Shown: positions 43,998 through 51,928 of the stretch, one piece after another
Numbering within the stretch: position 1 is the stretch's first letter
Layout of the letters: each line of letters opens with the position of its first letter
From: Alphaproteobacteria bacterium
GTDB lineage: Bacteria; Pseudomonadota; Alphaproteobacteria; UBA2966
Assembly (NCBI GenBank): GCA_018654745.1
Contig: JABILA010000142.1
Coordinates: 1-64,000, forward strand
DNA: 64,000 nt
Direction: 5' to 3'
Translations under genes and position numbers: made by a program
Notes under the pieces: model-generated
Seen by the model: the letters and a program-made list of their open reading frames with translations, nothing else
What the model was told of the DNA's origin: nothing
The model's database searches: none

Positions 43998-44018
43998 TAT
44001 GTCAACATGACTGACATA
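43998..44018. promoter_or_regulatory. Perfect inverted repeat over the MarR start codon (candidate operator)
   Basis: TATGTCA (43998-44004) and TGACATA (44012-44018) form a perfect 7-bp inverted repeat with a 7-base spacer that contains the ATG at 44007. MarR regulators commonly bind such palindromes in their own promoter region. Confidence 0.5.
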
Positions 44019-44495
44019 AAATCAAACGATGATTCACTTTTCCTGCGCGAAGAAGAACTGCGCCAGGGGATCGAACTGCTGTTTTATGCCTACAGGGATT
44101 TCACCAGCGACCCGGACGAAATTCTGACCGAATACCGCTTTGGCCGTGCCCATCACCGCGCCGTACACTTTATCGGGCGCAATCCCGGCATGACGGTGGC
44201 TGAGCTTCTGGCAATTTTGCGCATAACCAAGCAATCGCTGTCGCGGGTTCTGTCGCAATTGATTGATCGCGGTTTTGTCGAACAGAAGAAGGGAGCGGAA
44301 GACCGGCGCCAGCGCCTGTTGTATCTGACCGAGTCCGGCGTTGCCCTGGAACTTCGGTTATCCCGACCGCAGCAAGCCCGGGTTGCCCGAGCCTATAGCG
44401 AAGCCGGGGCCGAGGCTGTGGAAGGCTACCGCAAGGTTCTGATGGGCCTGATCAACGAAGAAGATCGTGCACGCCTCAAAAAGACCTATCGTTAG
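44007..44495 (+). CDS. MarR-family transcriptional regulator
   Basis: The 162-residue protein has a winged HTH in the middle: AHHRAVHFIGRNPGMTVAELLAIL, RITKQSLSRVLSQLIDRGFVEQKK and the wing GAEDRRQRLLYLTESG, with dimerisation helices at both ends. ATG 44007 has no clear Shine-Dalgarno sequence but overlaps a palindrome, suggesting autoregulation. The OmpR-type regulator starts 11 bases after its stop, so MarR, response regulator and kinase probably form one operon. This same order is common in Alphaproteobacteria (petP-petR-like). Confidence 0.9.
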   Translation: MTDIKSNDDSLFLREEELRQGIELLFYAYRDFTSDPDEILTEYRFGRAHHRAVHFIGRNPGMTVAELLAILRITKQSLSRVLSQLIDRGFVEQKKGAEDRRQRLLYLTESGVALELRLSRPQQARVARAYSEAGAEAVEGYRKVLMGLINEEDRARLKKTYR

Positions 44496-44506
44496 GGCAG
44501 TCAGGC

Positions 44507-45193
44507 ATGACCGACCAGCAACCTCATATCCTTGTTGTCGACGACGATACCCGCCTCAGAGAATTGCTGCGCGATTATCTGATGAAAAACGATTACCGGG
44601 TGACCGTTGCCGAAGATGCCGATGACGCCCGGCGCTATATGGTCTCCCTGCAATATGACCTGCTGATCCTGGACGTCATGATGCCGGGCGAGACCGGTCT
44701 TGAACTGGCAAAGTCCATTCGCCGGTCCTCGGATGTGCCGATCCTTATGCTGACGGCTATGGGCGAAGCAGATGACCGGATCGCCGGGCTGGAGCATGGC
44801 GCCGACGATTATCTGGCCAAGCCGTTTGAGCCACGCGAATTGCTGTTGCGTCTGCAAAGCCTGTTGCGACGTGCGGCACCCCGTACACCTTTGGTCCCAG
44901 TCGAGCCCCTGGATTTTGGCAACTTTCGTTTCGACGTTGTGCGCGGCGAGATGACCAAAGACGGCGATGTCATCCACCTGACCTCCAGTGAAGTTTCCGT
45001 CCTGCGCCTTTTTGCCAATCGCATCGGCGTCACCATCAGTCGCCTTGAAATCAGTGAAAACGGTGGCGGTGGCAGTGAACGCGCGGTTGACGTGCAAATT
45101 GCGCGACTGCGGCGTAAGATTGAACCCGATGCCCGCACCCCCCGTTATCTGCAAACGATCTGGGGGGAAGGATACGTACTCTGGACGGATTGA
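44507..45193 (+). CDS. OmpR-family response regulator (PetR-like)
   Basis: The 228-residue protein has a receiver domain with the phosphorylation site D56 (LILDVMMPGETG), acid pocket VVDDD (11-15 region), T of LMLTAMG and K105 in LAKPFEPREL, followed by a winged-helix output domain (LTSSEVSVLRLFANRIG, VDVQIARLRRKIEPDARTPRYLQTIWGEGYVL). The 'G-E-G-Y-V-L' end and position next to a MarR gene resemble PetR of Rhodobacter and relatives. Its partner is the kinase starting 13 bases downstream. Confidence 0.93.
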   Translation: MTDQQPHILVVDDDTRLRELLRDYLMKNDYRVTVAEDADDARRYMVSLQYDLLILDVMMPGETGLELAKSIRRSSDVPILMLTAMGEADDRIAGLEHGADDYLAKPFEPRELLLRLQSLLRRAAPRTPLVPVEPLDFGNFRFDVVRGEMTKDGDVIHLTSSEVSVLRLFANRIGVTISRLEISENGGGGSERAVDVQIARLRRKIEPDARTPRYLQTIWGEGYVLWTD

Positions 45194-45206
45194 TCAGACG
45201 CCGCAC

Positions 45207-46535
45207 ATGCTGAAACGCTTCCTGCCCAACACCCTTTTTGGTCGCTCGTTGGCCATCATGATTACACCGGTGGTGTTGCTACAAATTGTTGCGACCTACG
45301 TTTTCTATGAACGGCACTGGTATTCCGTTACCCGGCGTCTGTCCCAGGGGCTGGCGGGCGACATTGCCATGATTGTCGATCTGCACCGGGATACAAAAGG
45401 TGTCGATTTATCCGAAGTTCTGAAACAGCGCATTTATCACAATATGCAGATCAGGGCACAATTTTTCGCCAATGAGATTTTACCCAACCAGCCGCCACAG
45501 GCGTCGGTCACAAACCGCATTCTGGATCAGGTGCTGGATAAGGCGTTGGGCGATCGCTTCCAACGTCCCTACCGTATGGACACCACGAGCTTTGGCCGCG
45601 ACATCGAGGTTCGCATCCAGTTTGCCGACGGTGTGCTTCAGGTGCTGACACCGCGCAAGCGGGTTTCCAGCCCGACAACCTACATATTCATTATGTGGAT
45701 GGTTGGGGCTTCGCTGATCTTTCTGACCATCGCCGTGTTGTTCCTGCGCAACCAGATCAAACCGATCCGTAAATTATCGGAGGCGGTGGACCAGTTCGGC
45801 AAGGGCCTGGATATCGCAGACCTTAAACCGCGTGGGGCGACAGAAGTTCGCCAGGCCACTGTTGCATTTCTGCGTATGCGTGATCGCATCCGTCGACAGA
45901 TTGACCAGCGCACTGAAATGCTGGCTGGTGTCAGTCATGATCTCAGGACTCCCCTGACCCGCATGAAACTGCAACTGGAAATGCTGGACGACGACAGCAA
46001 TCCCCTGAAGGCAGATGTGGCGGATATGGAGCGCATGGTAGAAAGCTATCTTGCCTTCGCCCGTGGCCAGGATACCGAAGCCTCAAGCCTGTGTGATCTT
46101 GGTGAACTTGTTTCGGAAGTCGCCACGACCGTGCGCCGCGATGGTGGAGACGTCGATGTTCATTTACCGGACGCTGGATCGTCAGACCGTGAAGCCCTGA
46201 AAACATTTGTCCGTCCGGTCGCGTTCAAACGCTGCCTGTCCAATCTGATGAGCAACGCACGGCGACATGCCAGCCACATTCAGGTCACGGTCAGTAAAGA
46301 CGAAAGCTATTTACTGGTCACCGTCGATGATGATGGCCCCGGCATCCCGCCGGACAAACGCAAGGAAGTGTTCAAGCCGTTCCGGCGTCTTGATGAATCC
46401 CGTAATCTGGAATCTGGTGGCAGTGGCCTCGGCCTTGCCATTGCCCGTGATGTGGCCCGGAACCATGGCGGCGACATCATCCTCGGCGACAGCCCCACGG
46501 GTGGCCTCAGGGCGCTGGTTCGTTTACCGGTATAA
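45207..46535 (+). CDS. EnvZ-type sensor histidine kinase
   Basis: ATG 45207 (442 aa) begins a kinase with two membrane helices (about 14-34 and 158-180) around a 120-residue periplasmic region. HAMP follows (about 182-235), then the H-box H244 in AGVSHDLRTPLTRMKLQLEML, the N-box LMSNARRHA, the G1/G2 boxes DDDGPGIPP and GGSGLGLAI. The H-D-L-R-T-P-L-T form is typical of EnvZ/PetQ-like kinases. It should phosphorylate the upstream response regulator; the signal is unknown. Confidence 0.92.
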   Translation: MLKRFLPNTLFGRSLAIMITPVVLLQIVATYVFYERHWYSVTRRLSQGLAGDIAMIVDLHRDTKGVDLSEVLKQRIYHNMQIRAQFFANEILPNQPPQASVTNRILDQVLDKALGDRFQRPYRMDTTSFGRDIEVRIQFADGVLQVLTPRKRVSSPTTYIFIMWMVGASLIFLTIAVLFLRNQIKPIRKLSEAVDQFGKGLDIADLKPRGATEVRQATVAFLRMRDRIRRQIDQRTEMLAGVSHDLRTPLTRMKLQLEMLDDDSNPLKADVADMERMVESYLAFARGQDTEASSLCDLGELVSEVATTVRRDGGDVDVHLPDAGSSDREALKTFVRPVAFKRCLSNLMSNARRHASHIQVTVSKDESYLLVTVDDDGPGIPPDKRKEVFKPFRRLDESRNLESGGSGLGLAIARDVARNHGGDIILGDSPTGGLRALVRLPV

Positions 46536-46556
46536 AAGGCCGGGACCTGAACAATA

Positions 46557-46898
46557 TCAAAACAGGCGCCCACCGTTCGGCACCTTGAGATCGGGTCGCA
46601 TCAAGACAACTTCACCCGCATCGTCCGGCACGCCCAGCACAAGAATTTCAGACATGAACTTGCCGATCTGGCGCGGCGGGAAATTGATCACCCCGACGAC
46701 CTGGCGACCCAGCAGTTCCTTTTCGGTATAATGCACCGTAATTTGCGCCGAGGTTTTGCGGATGCCGATTTCTTCGCCAAAATCCACTCGTAGTTTCAGG
46801 GCAGGCTTTCGGGCTTCGGGGAATTCTTCAACGGCGATGATGGTGCCGACGCGCACATCAACCTTCATGAAATCATCAAACGTGATTTGTTCAACCAC
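46557..46898 (-). CDS. csaA: CsaA-type tRNA-binding-domain protein
   Basis: GTG 46898 (113 aa) is chosen because GAGG lies at good spacing and CsaA homology starts with QITFDDFMKVDVRVGTI; an upstream TTG at 46922 would add eight residues. The protein is a single OB-fold tRNA-binding domain as in the C-terminal part of MetG: PALKLRVDFGEEIGIRKTSAQIT, LLGRQVVGVINFPPRQIG and SEILVLGVPDD. CsaA is described as a secretion-related chaperone with tRNA-binding ability. It follows the TetR-like gene on the minus strand and converges with the kinase gene. Confidence 0.9.
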   Translation of the reverse strand: MVEQITFDDFMKVDVRVGTIIAVEEFPEARKPALKLRVDFGEEIGIRKTSAQITVHYTEKELLGRQVVGVINFPPRQIGKFMSEILVLGVPDDAGEVVLMRPDLKVPNGGRLF

Positions 46899-46925
46899 CG
46901 TCACCACCTCATCACATTTCAAATT

Positions 46926-47594
46926 TCAGGAATTTGCGGTTTCTTCTGTGCGTTGAAAAGGCTTGCCACCTTGAAGAGATTGCACAAGTTTGTCTGCACG
47001 TGCCAGGTCACGATCCAGCCGGGCCATGGTCGCCGACATGTCTTCACTGTCATCCTTCAGCCAGACGCGGATGGCCGACAACATGATCGCGTTGAGGCCT
47101 GCGGCGCGAACGCGGCCCTTCAATCCTGCAGAAGAAACACCGGCCTTTTCCAGCATCCAGATCATCGATCGGCGGCGTTGCAGGCCGAGACAAATCGCGG
47201 CCATTGGGTCGACAGGAATATCCCGGGCAATGGCCTTGATGGCTTCCCGCCACGGCTGCAGGGCATCGAAGCGTTGCATACAGACATCGAACAAACGGTC
47301 TTTGACTGGCTCGGCTGGATCATCGGCGGCAGCACCTGCCAGCACAGCCTGATCAATCCGCTGCATGAATTTGCCCAGAAGCGCCTGTTTCGATCCGGCA
47401 ATATTACGTAATTCTGCCAGCGTTAATCCGGCCTCACCGGCGATATCGGTGAGCGTCAGATCGCGCCAGCCCAGCTGCCCTGCCAGCGCCATCATGGCGT
47501 CCAGCGCGCGGTCAGAAGGTTCAGCTGCGGCCTTCTTTGTCGCGCCCTTGCGCGGTTTTTTCGCGGCTTTCGATTTATCCGGTGCCTTGGCCAT
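46926..47594 (-). CDS. TetR-like regulator (COQ9-like fold possible)
   Basis: The 222-residue protein opens with a Lys/Ala-rich tail of 25 residues, then a TetR-type HTH: ALDAMMALAGQLGWRDLTLTDIAGEAGLTLAELRNIAGSKQALL. The remaining helical domain (RFDALQPWREAIKAIARDI, RRRSMIWMLEKAGV) is like that of TetR ligand domains and also of COQ9 proteins, which share the fold and the early GW. I favour a TetR regulator; a ubiquinone role is less likely. It lies between proC and csaA on the minus strand. Confidence 0.75.
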   Translation of the reverse strand: MAKAPDKSKAAKKPRKGATKKAAAEPSDRALDAMMALAGQLGWRDLTLTDIAGEAGLTLAELRNIAGSKQALLGKFMQRIDQAVLAGAAADDPAEPVKDRLFDVCMQRFDALQPWREAIKAIARDIPVDPMAAICLGLQRRRSMIWMLEKAGVSSAGLKGRVRAAGLNAIMLSAIRVWLKDDSEDMSATMARLDRDLARADKLVQSLQGGKPFQRTEETANS

Positions 47595-47677
47595 TTTTTC
47601 CAGTCCTGTTGGCCGAAAAGCCTAACATTTTCTGCCCGTCATTGCAGGTCAAATATCAGGGTCAAACAAATTCGTGA

Positions 47678-48496
47678 TCAGGCCAGCTTCGCCAATTCCC
47701 GTGATCTGTCGGCAGCGGCTGCAACTGCGCGTGTCATCAGCTGCTGCAATCCGTCACTTTCGGCCATCAAGACCTCAAGCGCCGCCGCCGTTGTGCCGCC
47801 GGGACTGGTTACATTTTTGCGCAACACGGCGGCTTCATCATCCGCCTGACGCGCCAGTTCCCCGGCCCCGCTGACGGTGGCAGCGGCCAGTTGCATGGCC
47901 ATTTCCGCAGACAATCCGGCTTCCTGCCCGGCCTTTGCCAGACATTCGATCAGCAAAAAGACATAGGCCGGACCACTACCCGACGTCGCCGTGACGGCAT
48001 CAATCAACCCTTCGTCATCAACCCAACCCACATCGCCCACGGCTTCCAGCATATCGTGGCACAAGGCGCGTTGTTCATCTGAAACATTGTCGTTCGGACA
48101 GGCAACCGTGATCCCGCGTCGGACAGCGGCAGGCGTGTTGGGCATGGAGCGGACAATTGCCGCATCGGACCCCAAAAAGTTTTCGAAGGTCGAAATCGGT
48201 GTACCTGCCGCAATGGAAAGATAAACGGCAGAAGCCGTAAAGCCTGAAAAGGCCGGGGCCGCGTCTGCCATCTGCTGTGGTTTGACGGCGAAAATTACAA
48301 CGGCCGGTGCCAGATCGGCAGGCAGATCACCGGGAGCGTTATAAACATTGACCCCAAGTTTTGCTGCCGCTGCCGCGTTATCTGCAAAGGGTTCCACAAT
48401 GTGCACACTGTCCGCTGCCAGACCACGGTCCAGCCAACCGCCCAGCATGGCTCCCCCCATTTTGCCACAACCGACAAGCAATACTGGTCCAGACAT
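47678..48496 (-). CDS. proC: Pyrroline-5-carboxylate reductase
   Basis: The 272-residue protein begins with the Rossmann motif LLVGCGKMGGAMLGGWL and has VIFAVKPQQM, VRSMPNTPAAVRRGITVACPN, and the dimer/active-site segment DAVTATSGSGPAYVFLLIECLAKAG, with VTSPGGTTAAALEVL near the end. It reduces pyrroline-5-carboxylate to proline using NAD(P)H. ATG 48496 has AAGGAG upstream. A perfect 10-bp hairpin lies in the leader just before that site. The gene sits downstream of ybjN, a conserved pairing. Confidence 0.95.
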   Translation of the reverse strand: MSGPVLLVGCGKMGGAMLGGWLDRGLAADSVHIVEPFADNAAAAAKLGVNVYNAPGDLPADLAPAVVIFAVKPQQMADAAPAFSGFTASAVYLSIAAGTPISTFENFLGSDAAIVRSMPNTPAAVRRGITVACPNDNVSDEQRALCHDMLEAVGDVGWVDDEGLIDAVTATSGSGPAYVFLLIECLAKAGQEAGLSAEMAMQLAAATVSGAGELARQADDEAAVLRKNVTSPGGTTAAALEVLMAESDGLQQLMTRAVAAAADRSRELAKLA

Positions 48497-48813
48497 GAGA
48501 TTCTCCTTATTCCAATTTCCCCTTCCAGGGGAAATTGATAGCCGCTCAAGCGCCGCTAGTGGCTTTGGACCTCAATGGTCCTTGTTAGCTTGTAAATTAT
48601 TATGTGTTGATGGCTCGCATTGTGCCGCCACATAACCGTGGTTGCAACATGGATGGCAGACGATATGTGAGGCTTAATTCGCTGCAGAGATATTCAAAAC
48701 TCGTTCATATAGTCACGGGATGCGACCGCGTCCCCGGTGCGATAGCGCCGCCCCCGCGGAGCCGGTGCCGAAGGCACCCAGGCGTGAGCGACAAATAGTG
48801 CGTGAGCTTTAGC
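48497..48813 (-). promoter_or_regulatory. proC leader region with stacked hairpins
   Basis: No gene is visible. On the minus strand, toward proC, there are GGACC/GGTCC (around 48570-48584), then a perfect 10-bp stem CAATTTCCCC/GGGGAAATTG (48513-48537) ending 16 bases before the proC ATG. At the far end, GCGTGAGC/GCTCACGC (48800-48819) straddles the ybjN stop and may help terminate it, although it lacks a T-tract. Confidence 0.45.
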
Positions 48814-49308
48814 TCACGCCTCGCCGTGGGTTTCCAGCATGGCAGCGGCAAGCGCTTCATCGGCTGATTTGCCGCCCCAGACCAGGAACATGAAGGCCGG
48901 GAAAACCCGCTCACATTCCAGCAAGGCGATTTCGACCAGTTCTTCGATCTGCGTTGAACTGGCCCCGTTGTCGCCAACCATCAAGGCCTGGCGAAACATC
49001 AACATGCCGTCGTCTGCACAGAGATCAAAATGCCCGATCCACATGCGCTCGTTGATTTTGGCCAGCAGCATACAGACATCGGAGAAACGTTGTTCAGCGA
49101 CCTTCATGTCGAAGGCACAAGTGAACTGCATGACGCTCAGATCTTCACGCCAGGCAAACCACAGTTGGTACTTGTTCCATTGGCCATCGACACACACGGC
49201 AAGCTCTTCGTCCGTGGGACGTTCAAACATCCATTCGTTGGCAGAAACAAGTTGTTCGACAAGATCAAGCGGATTTGCTGCAGAAAAGTCGACTTCGGCG
49301 ATACTCAT
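48814..49308 (-). CDS. YbjN-domain protein
   Basis: ATG 49308 (164 aa) has a GGGGG-rich ribosome site just upstream. The protein matches the YbjN/DUF1790-type fold: PLDLVEQLVSANEWMFERPTDEELAV at the start, WFAWREDLSVMQFTCAFDMKV, LLAKINERMWIGHFDL and a helical end. YbjN-like proteins are thought to be sensory or chaperone-like; E. coli YbjN affects motility and stress. It precedes proC on the minus strand, separated by a structured leader. Confidence 0.82.
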   Translation of the reverse strand: MSIAEVDFSAANPLDLVEQLVSANEWMFERPTDEELAVCVDGQWNKYQLWFAWREDLSVMQFTCAFDMKVAEQRFSDVCMLLAKINERMWIGHFDLCADDGMLMFRQALMVGDNGASSTQIEELVEIALLECERVFPAFMFLVWGGKSADEALAAAMLETHGEA

Positions 49309-49587
49309 GGCCACCCCCACATTGCAGGTCCCGTCAGCAAGGAATTACAGCTTTTGTTAAACGTCAGGCCTTGTTTTCAGGCAGATATGCCGAACCTGAG
49401 CGTTCGACGCCTGTTATCCCTGATTCGCCCACAAACGCAAGATATTGCGGCTGCACACCCCTCATAACACTATGGGGTGTACCCTGACACGACATATTGC
49501 GAAATACAAGTATGCGATTGCCTGGTCGTGGTAGAAAGTTGTGGATAAGGTGGAGAAAATGCGCGGAGGCGCATAGGCGATCACAAT

Positions 49588-50301
49588 TCACTTCGGCTCA
49601 CCAAACAAATTGATGCCGGTCCACTTCAATAGGTAGAACAGTCCGCGCCCGACAAGATCAGTCACAGCTTCAGAATAAACAAAATGTTCGTGGATATCGG
49701 CGATTTTGACCGGTCTGACGCCACGGATAACATATTTGTTGGTCATGGAGATTTTGGCTGGGTGGAAACGAACAGGTTCCGTCAGTAAAATTCTCAGGCG
49801 ACCGCTGACCAGGTAGTCATATTGATAGAAATATTTCCGGTCGCCGTTTGAAATGCCTGAATATGTCCAGCCAAAGTCTTCTTGCCCGGACTGCAAGGCT
49901 TTCACGTTGCAAAAATTATTACCGTCCGGCAGCTGAAATTCAGTGCGATCATCTTCTGCGCAGGCCTTGACCACTGGATCAGACAATATTCTGGTTGTGT
50001 AAAAATCCTCCCAGTTATCGTTCAAAACGACGTAATCACCCTTGGAGACCTGTTCAACTTCCCGGTCGAAATAGTCCCACTGAATAATGTCATTTTTGCA
50101 AAAATCCGGGCAAACGGCGTTACCGGATTCGATATGGAGGAAAGGCCCGTGGCGATGACGGTATTCTGCCAGCAACGCAATTATCAAGCAGACAATCGAT
50201 AACAAGGAAAGTGACCACCACACATTCCAGCGCCACCGGGTTGGTGCCCAGCGATGCAGAATTGAAAGCGATAATAATGTCAGTCGTCCCATCAAAAACA
50301 C
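49588..50301 (-). CDS. Hypothetical membrane-anchored protein (237 aa)
   Basis: I do not recognise a family. One strong membrane helix lies at about residues 25-45 (WWSLSLLSIVCLIIALLAEY) and the remaining 190 residues form a soluble domain, probably periplasmic: five cysteines (AVCPDFCKND, VKACAED, NFCNVK) and many aromatic residues (FYTTRI, YFYQYDYLVSG). A hydrophobic stretch near the end (LVGRGLFYLLKW) may be a second anchor. Base composition is somewhat AT-richer than in its neighbours. A palindrome ACACCCC/GGGGTGT lies just past its 3' end, in the 49309-49587 gap. Confidence 0.65.
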   Translation of the reverse strand: MFLMGRLTLLSLSILHRWAPTRWRWNVWWSLSLLSIVCLIIALLAEYRHRHGPFLHIESGNAVCPDFCKNDIIQWDYFDREVEQVSKGDYVVLNDNWEDFYTTRILSDPVVKACAEDDRTEFQLPDGNNFCNVKALQSGQEDFGWTYSGISNGDRKYFYQYDYLVSGRLRILLTEPVRFHPAKISMTNKYVIRGVRPVKIADIHEHFVYSEAVTDLVGRGLFYLLKWTGINLFGEPK

Positions 50302-50370
50302 TATGCAGGGACCAGAGGGATTATTTAAGCCAGATCAGGCTGGGATATATACTTATTTTCGGGACATATC

Positions 50371-50531
50371 TCGTCATGCCCGTGCTTGACACGGGTATCC
50401 ACGAATTAACGATAATTGGATTTCCATTTCAGGTTTCAGGACGAGTATTCGGTCGTTTGATTGCGGTTCAGAAAATTCGCCCATGTCTATGCCTCAAGAC
50501 GTAGATACCCGTGTCGAGCACGGGCATGACG
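50371..50531 (+). repeat. Short element with the same terminal inverted repeats, different core (copy 3)
   Basis: The 161-base element starts TCGTCATGCCCGTGCTTGAC and ends with the complementary GTGTCGAGCACGGGCATGAC, arms of about 32 bases with few mismatches. Its outer arms match copies 1 and 2 at 41.7-42.3 kb and its length is the same, but most of the core is unrelated. It occupies the gap between the hypothetical gene (start 50301) and ubiK. Confidence 0.75.
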
Positions 50532-50553
50532 CTGTTTTGTTCAGCAAAAAGGA

Positions 50554-50841
50554 CTATTCCGCCGGTTTGGCTTTCGCCTTGGCCTTGGCCGGTTTTTTGG
50601 CCAATGACGCTTCCAGGGCTTCGAGCCGGGTGCGCAGGGCTTCGTTTTCTGTGCGGGCGGCAGCGGCCATGGCTTTGACGGCGTCGAATTCTTCGCGGGT
50701 GACCATGTCCATGTTGGCGAGGACGCGTTCGAACTGATCACGCAAGCGGTTTTCGACTTCGCCGCGCACACCTTGCAAGGTGCCAATGGCGCCGGTGGCT
50801 ACACGGGCAAGGTCATCCAGAAGGCGATTATCGGTTTGCAT
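50554..50841 (-). CDS. ubiK: Ubiquinone biosynthesis accessory factor UbiK (BMFP family)
   Basis: ATG 50841 (95 aa) has AGGAG upstream. The protein is the small membrane-fusogenic BMFP type: NRLLDDLARVATGAIGTLQGVRGEVENRLRDQFERVL, then VTREEFDAVKAMAAAARTENEALRTRLEALEASL as a coiled coil, and a Lys/Ala-rich tail. UbiK helps the late, soluble Ubi complex make ubiquinone. It is divergent from lgt, which lies in the same neighbourhood in related genomes. Confidence 0.88.
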   Translation of the reverse strand: MQTDNRLLDDLARVATGAIGTLQGVRGEVENRLRDQFERVLANMDMVTREEFDAVKAMAAAARTENEALRTRLEALEASLAKKPAKAKAKAKPAE

Positions 50842-50860
50842 GGCAGGCTCCTGCGGGCTT

Positions 50861-50960
50861 GAGCGATTCCGGTTAAACGGAATCGCTTCTGCATTAAAAA
50901 TTGGCGCACACCCTGGGTTTGAAGTAACGCAGCGTTTCCGTAAAACCCGAAAACGCACCA
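50861..50960. repeat. Interspersed intergenic repeat, copy B
   Basis: A perfect palindrome GCGATTCCG-gttaaa-CGGAATCGC (50863-50886) is followed by about 75 bases matching 28181-28254 in uvrB's downstream gap. It lies between ubiK and lgt and contains no ORF. Palindromes of this kind are common in intergenic DNA of Alphaproteobacteria. Confidence 0.7.
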
Positions 50961-51110
50961 GGTGATCTGTTCGTTATAATATGGGCGTCGCAATATGGTC
51001 GTCAACGGCGAGACGGGCAAGGCCGCATGCACTGCATTGCAACCCATGGCCACGCATCCTATATATTCCCAACGGTTGAACAACAATACCGCATACCATA
51101 AAGGCCTTTC

Positions 51111-51923
51111 ATGTTGTCGAGTATTCTTGCGGCCCTGCAATTTCCCGATATCGATCCAATCATCTTCCAGATTGGCCCCCTGGCCATTCGCTGGTATGCC
51201 CTGGCCTATATCGCCGGGCTGATGCTGGGCTGGAAATATATTGTGCGTCTGGTGCGACGTGATGGAGACGGCGCTGCCATGTCCGAAATTCAGGTCGATG
51301 ACTTTCTGGTCTGGGCAACTTTCGGTGTGGTGCTGGGCGGACGTCTGGGATATGTGCTGTTTTACAAGCCTGGTTATTACCTTGAGAACCCCGCCGACAT
51401 CATCGCGGTTTGGCAAGGTGGCATGTCCTTTCACGGTGGATTGCTGGGTGTGACCGCCGCCATGGTGCTGTTCAGCCGCAAATACAGCCTGAGCCTGCTG
51501 GGCGTGACGGACCTGATTTCCATGGCCGCACCCATCGGGCTGTTTTTTGGTCGCCTGGCCAATTTCATCAACGGCGAATTATGGGGCCGGACCAGCGATG
51601 TTGCCTGGGCCATGGCATTTCCGCACGGTGGCCCGGAACCGCGTCATCCCAGCCAGATCTATGAATCATTGCTTGAAGGTGCCTTGCTGTTCCTGATCCT
51701 GTGGTATGTGCGGAACAACACGAACGCCACGACACGTCCCGGCACCATCACCGGCATTTTTGTCGGTGGCTATGGTGTCGCACGTTTCATTGTTGAATTC
51801 TTCCGCGAACCCGACGCCCATCTGGGCTTCCTGTTTGCCGGGGCAACCATGGGCCAGATATTGTCTGTACCGCTTGTCCTGCTGGGCGGATATCTGATCA
51901 TGCGGGCCGCGAAGAAAGACTGA
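51111..51923 (+). CDS. lgt: Prolipoprotein diacylglyceryl transferase
   Basis: The 270-residue, seven-helix enzyme starts at ATG 51111 and carries IAGLMLGWKYIVRL, GVVLGGRLGYVLFYKPGYYL, GGMSFHGGLLGV (with the essential HGG) and the signature GRLANFINGELWGR. The end has VEFFREPDAHLGF. It transfers diacylglyceryl from phosphatidylglycerol to the lipobox cysteine of lipoproteins. midA follows 5 bases after the stop. Confidence 0.95.
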   Translation: MLSSILAALQFPDIDPIIFQIGPLAIRWYALAYIAGLMLGWKYIVRLVRRDGDGAAMSEIQVDDFLVWATFGVVLGGRLGYVLFYKPGYYLENPADIIAVWQGGMSFHGGLLGVTAAMVLFSRKYSLSLLGVTDLISMAAPIGLFFGRLANFINGELWGRTSDVAWAMAFPHGGPEPRHPSQIYESLLEGALLFLILWYVRNNTNATTRPGTITGIFVGGYGVARFIVEFFREPDAHLGFLFAGATMGQILSVPLVLLGGYLIMRAAKKD

Positions 51924-51928
51924 GACCT

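Noticed and set aside
49540-49548. Perfect DnaA box TGTGGATAA upstream of ybjN
   Set aside because: A single 9-base match in 64 kb is expected by chance.
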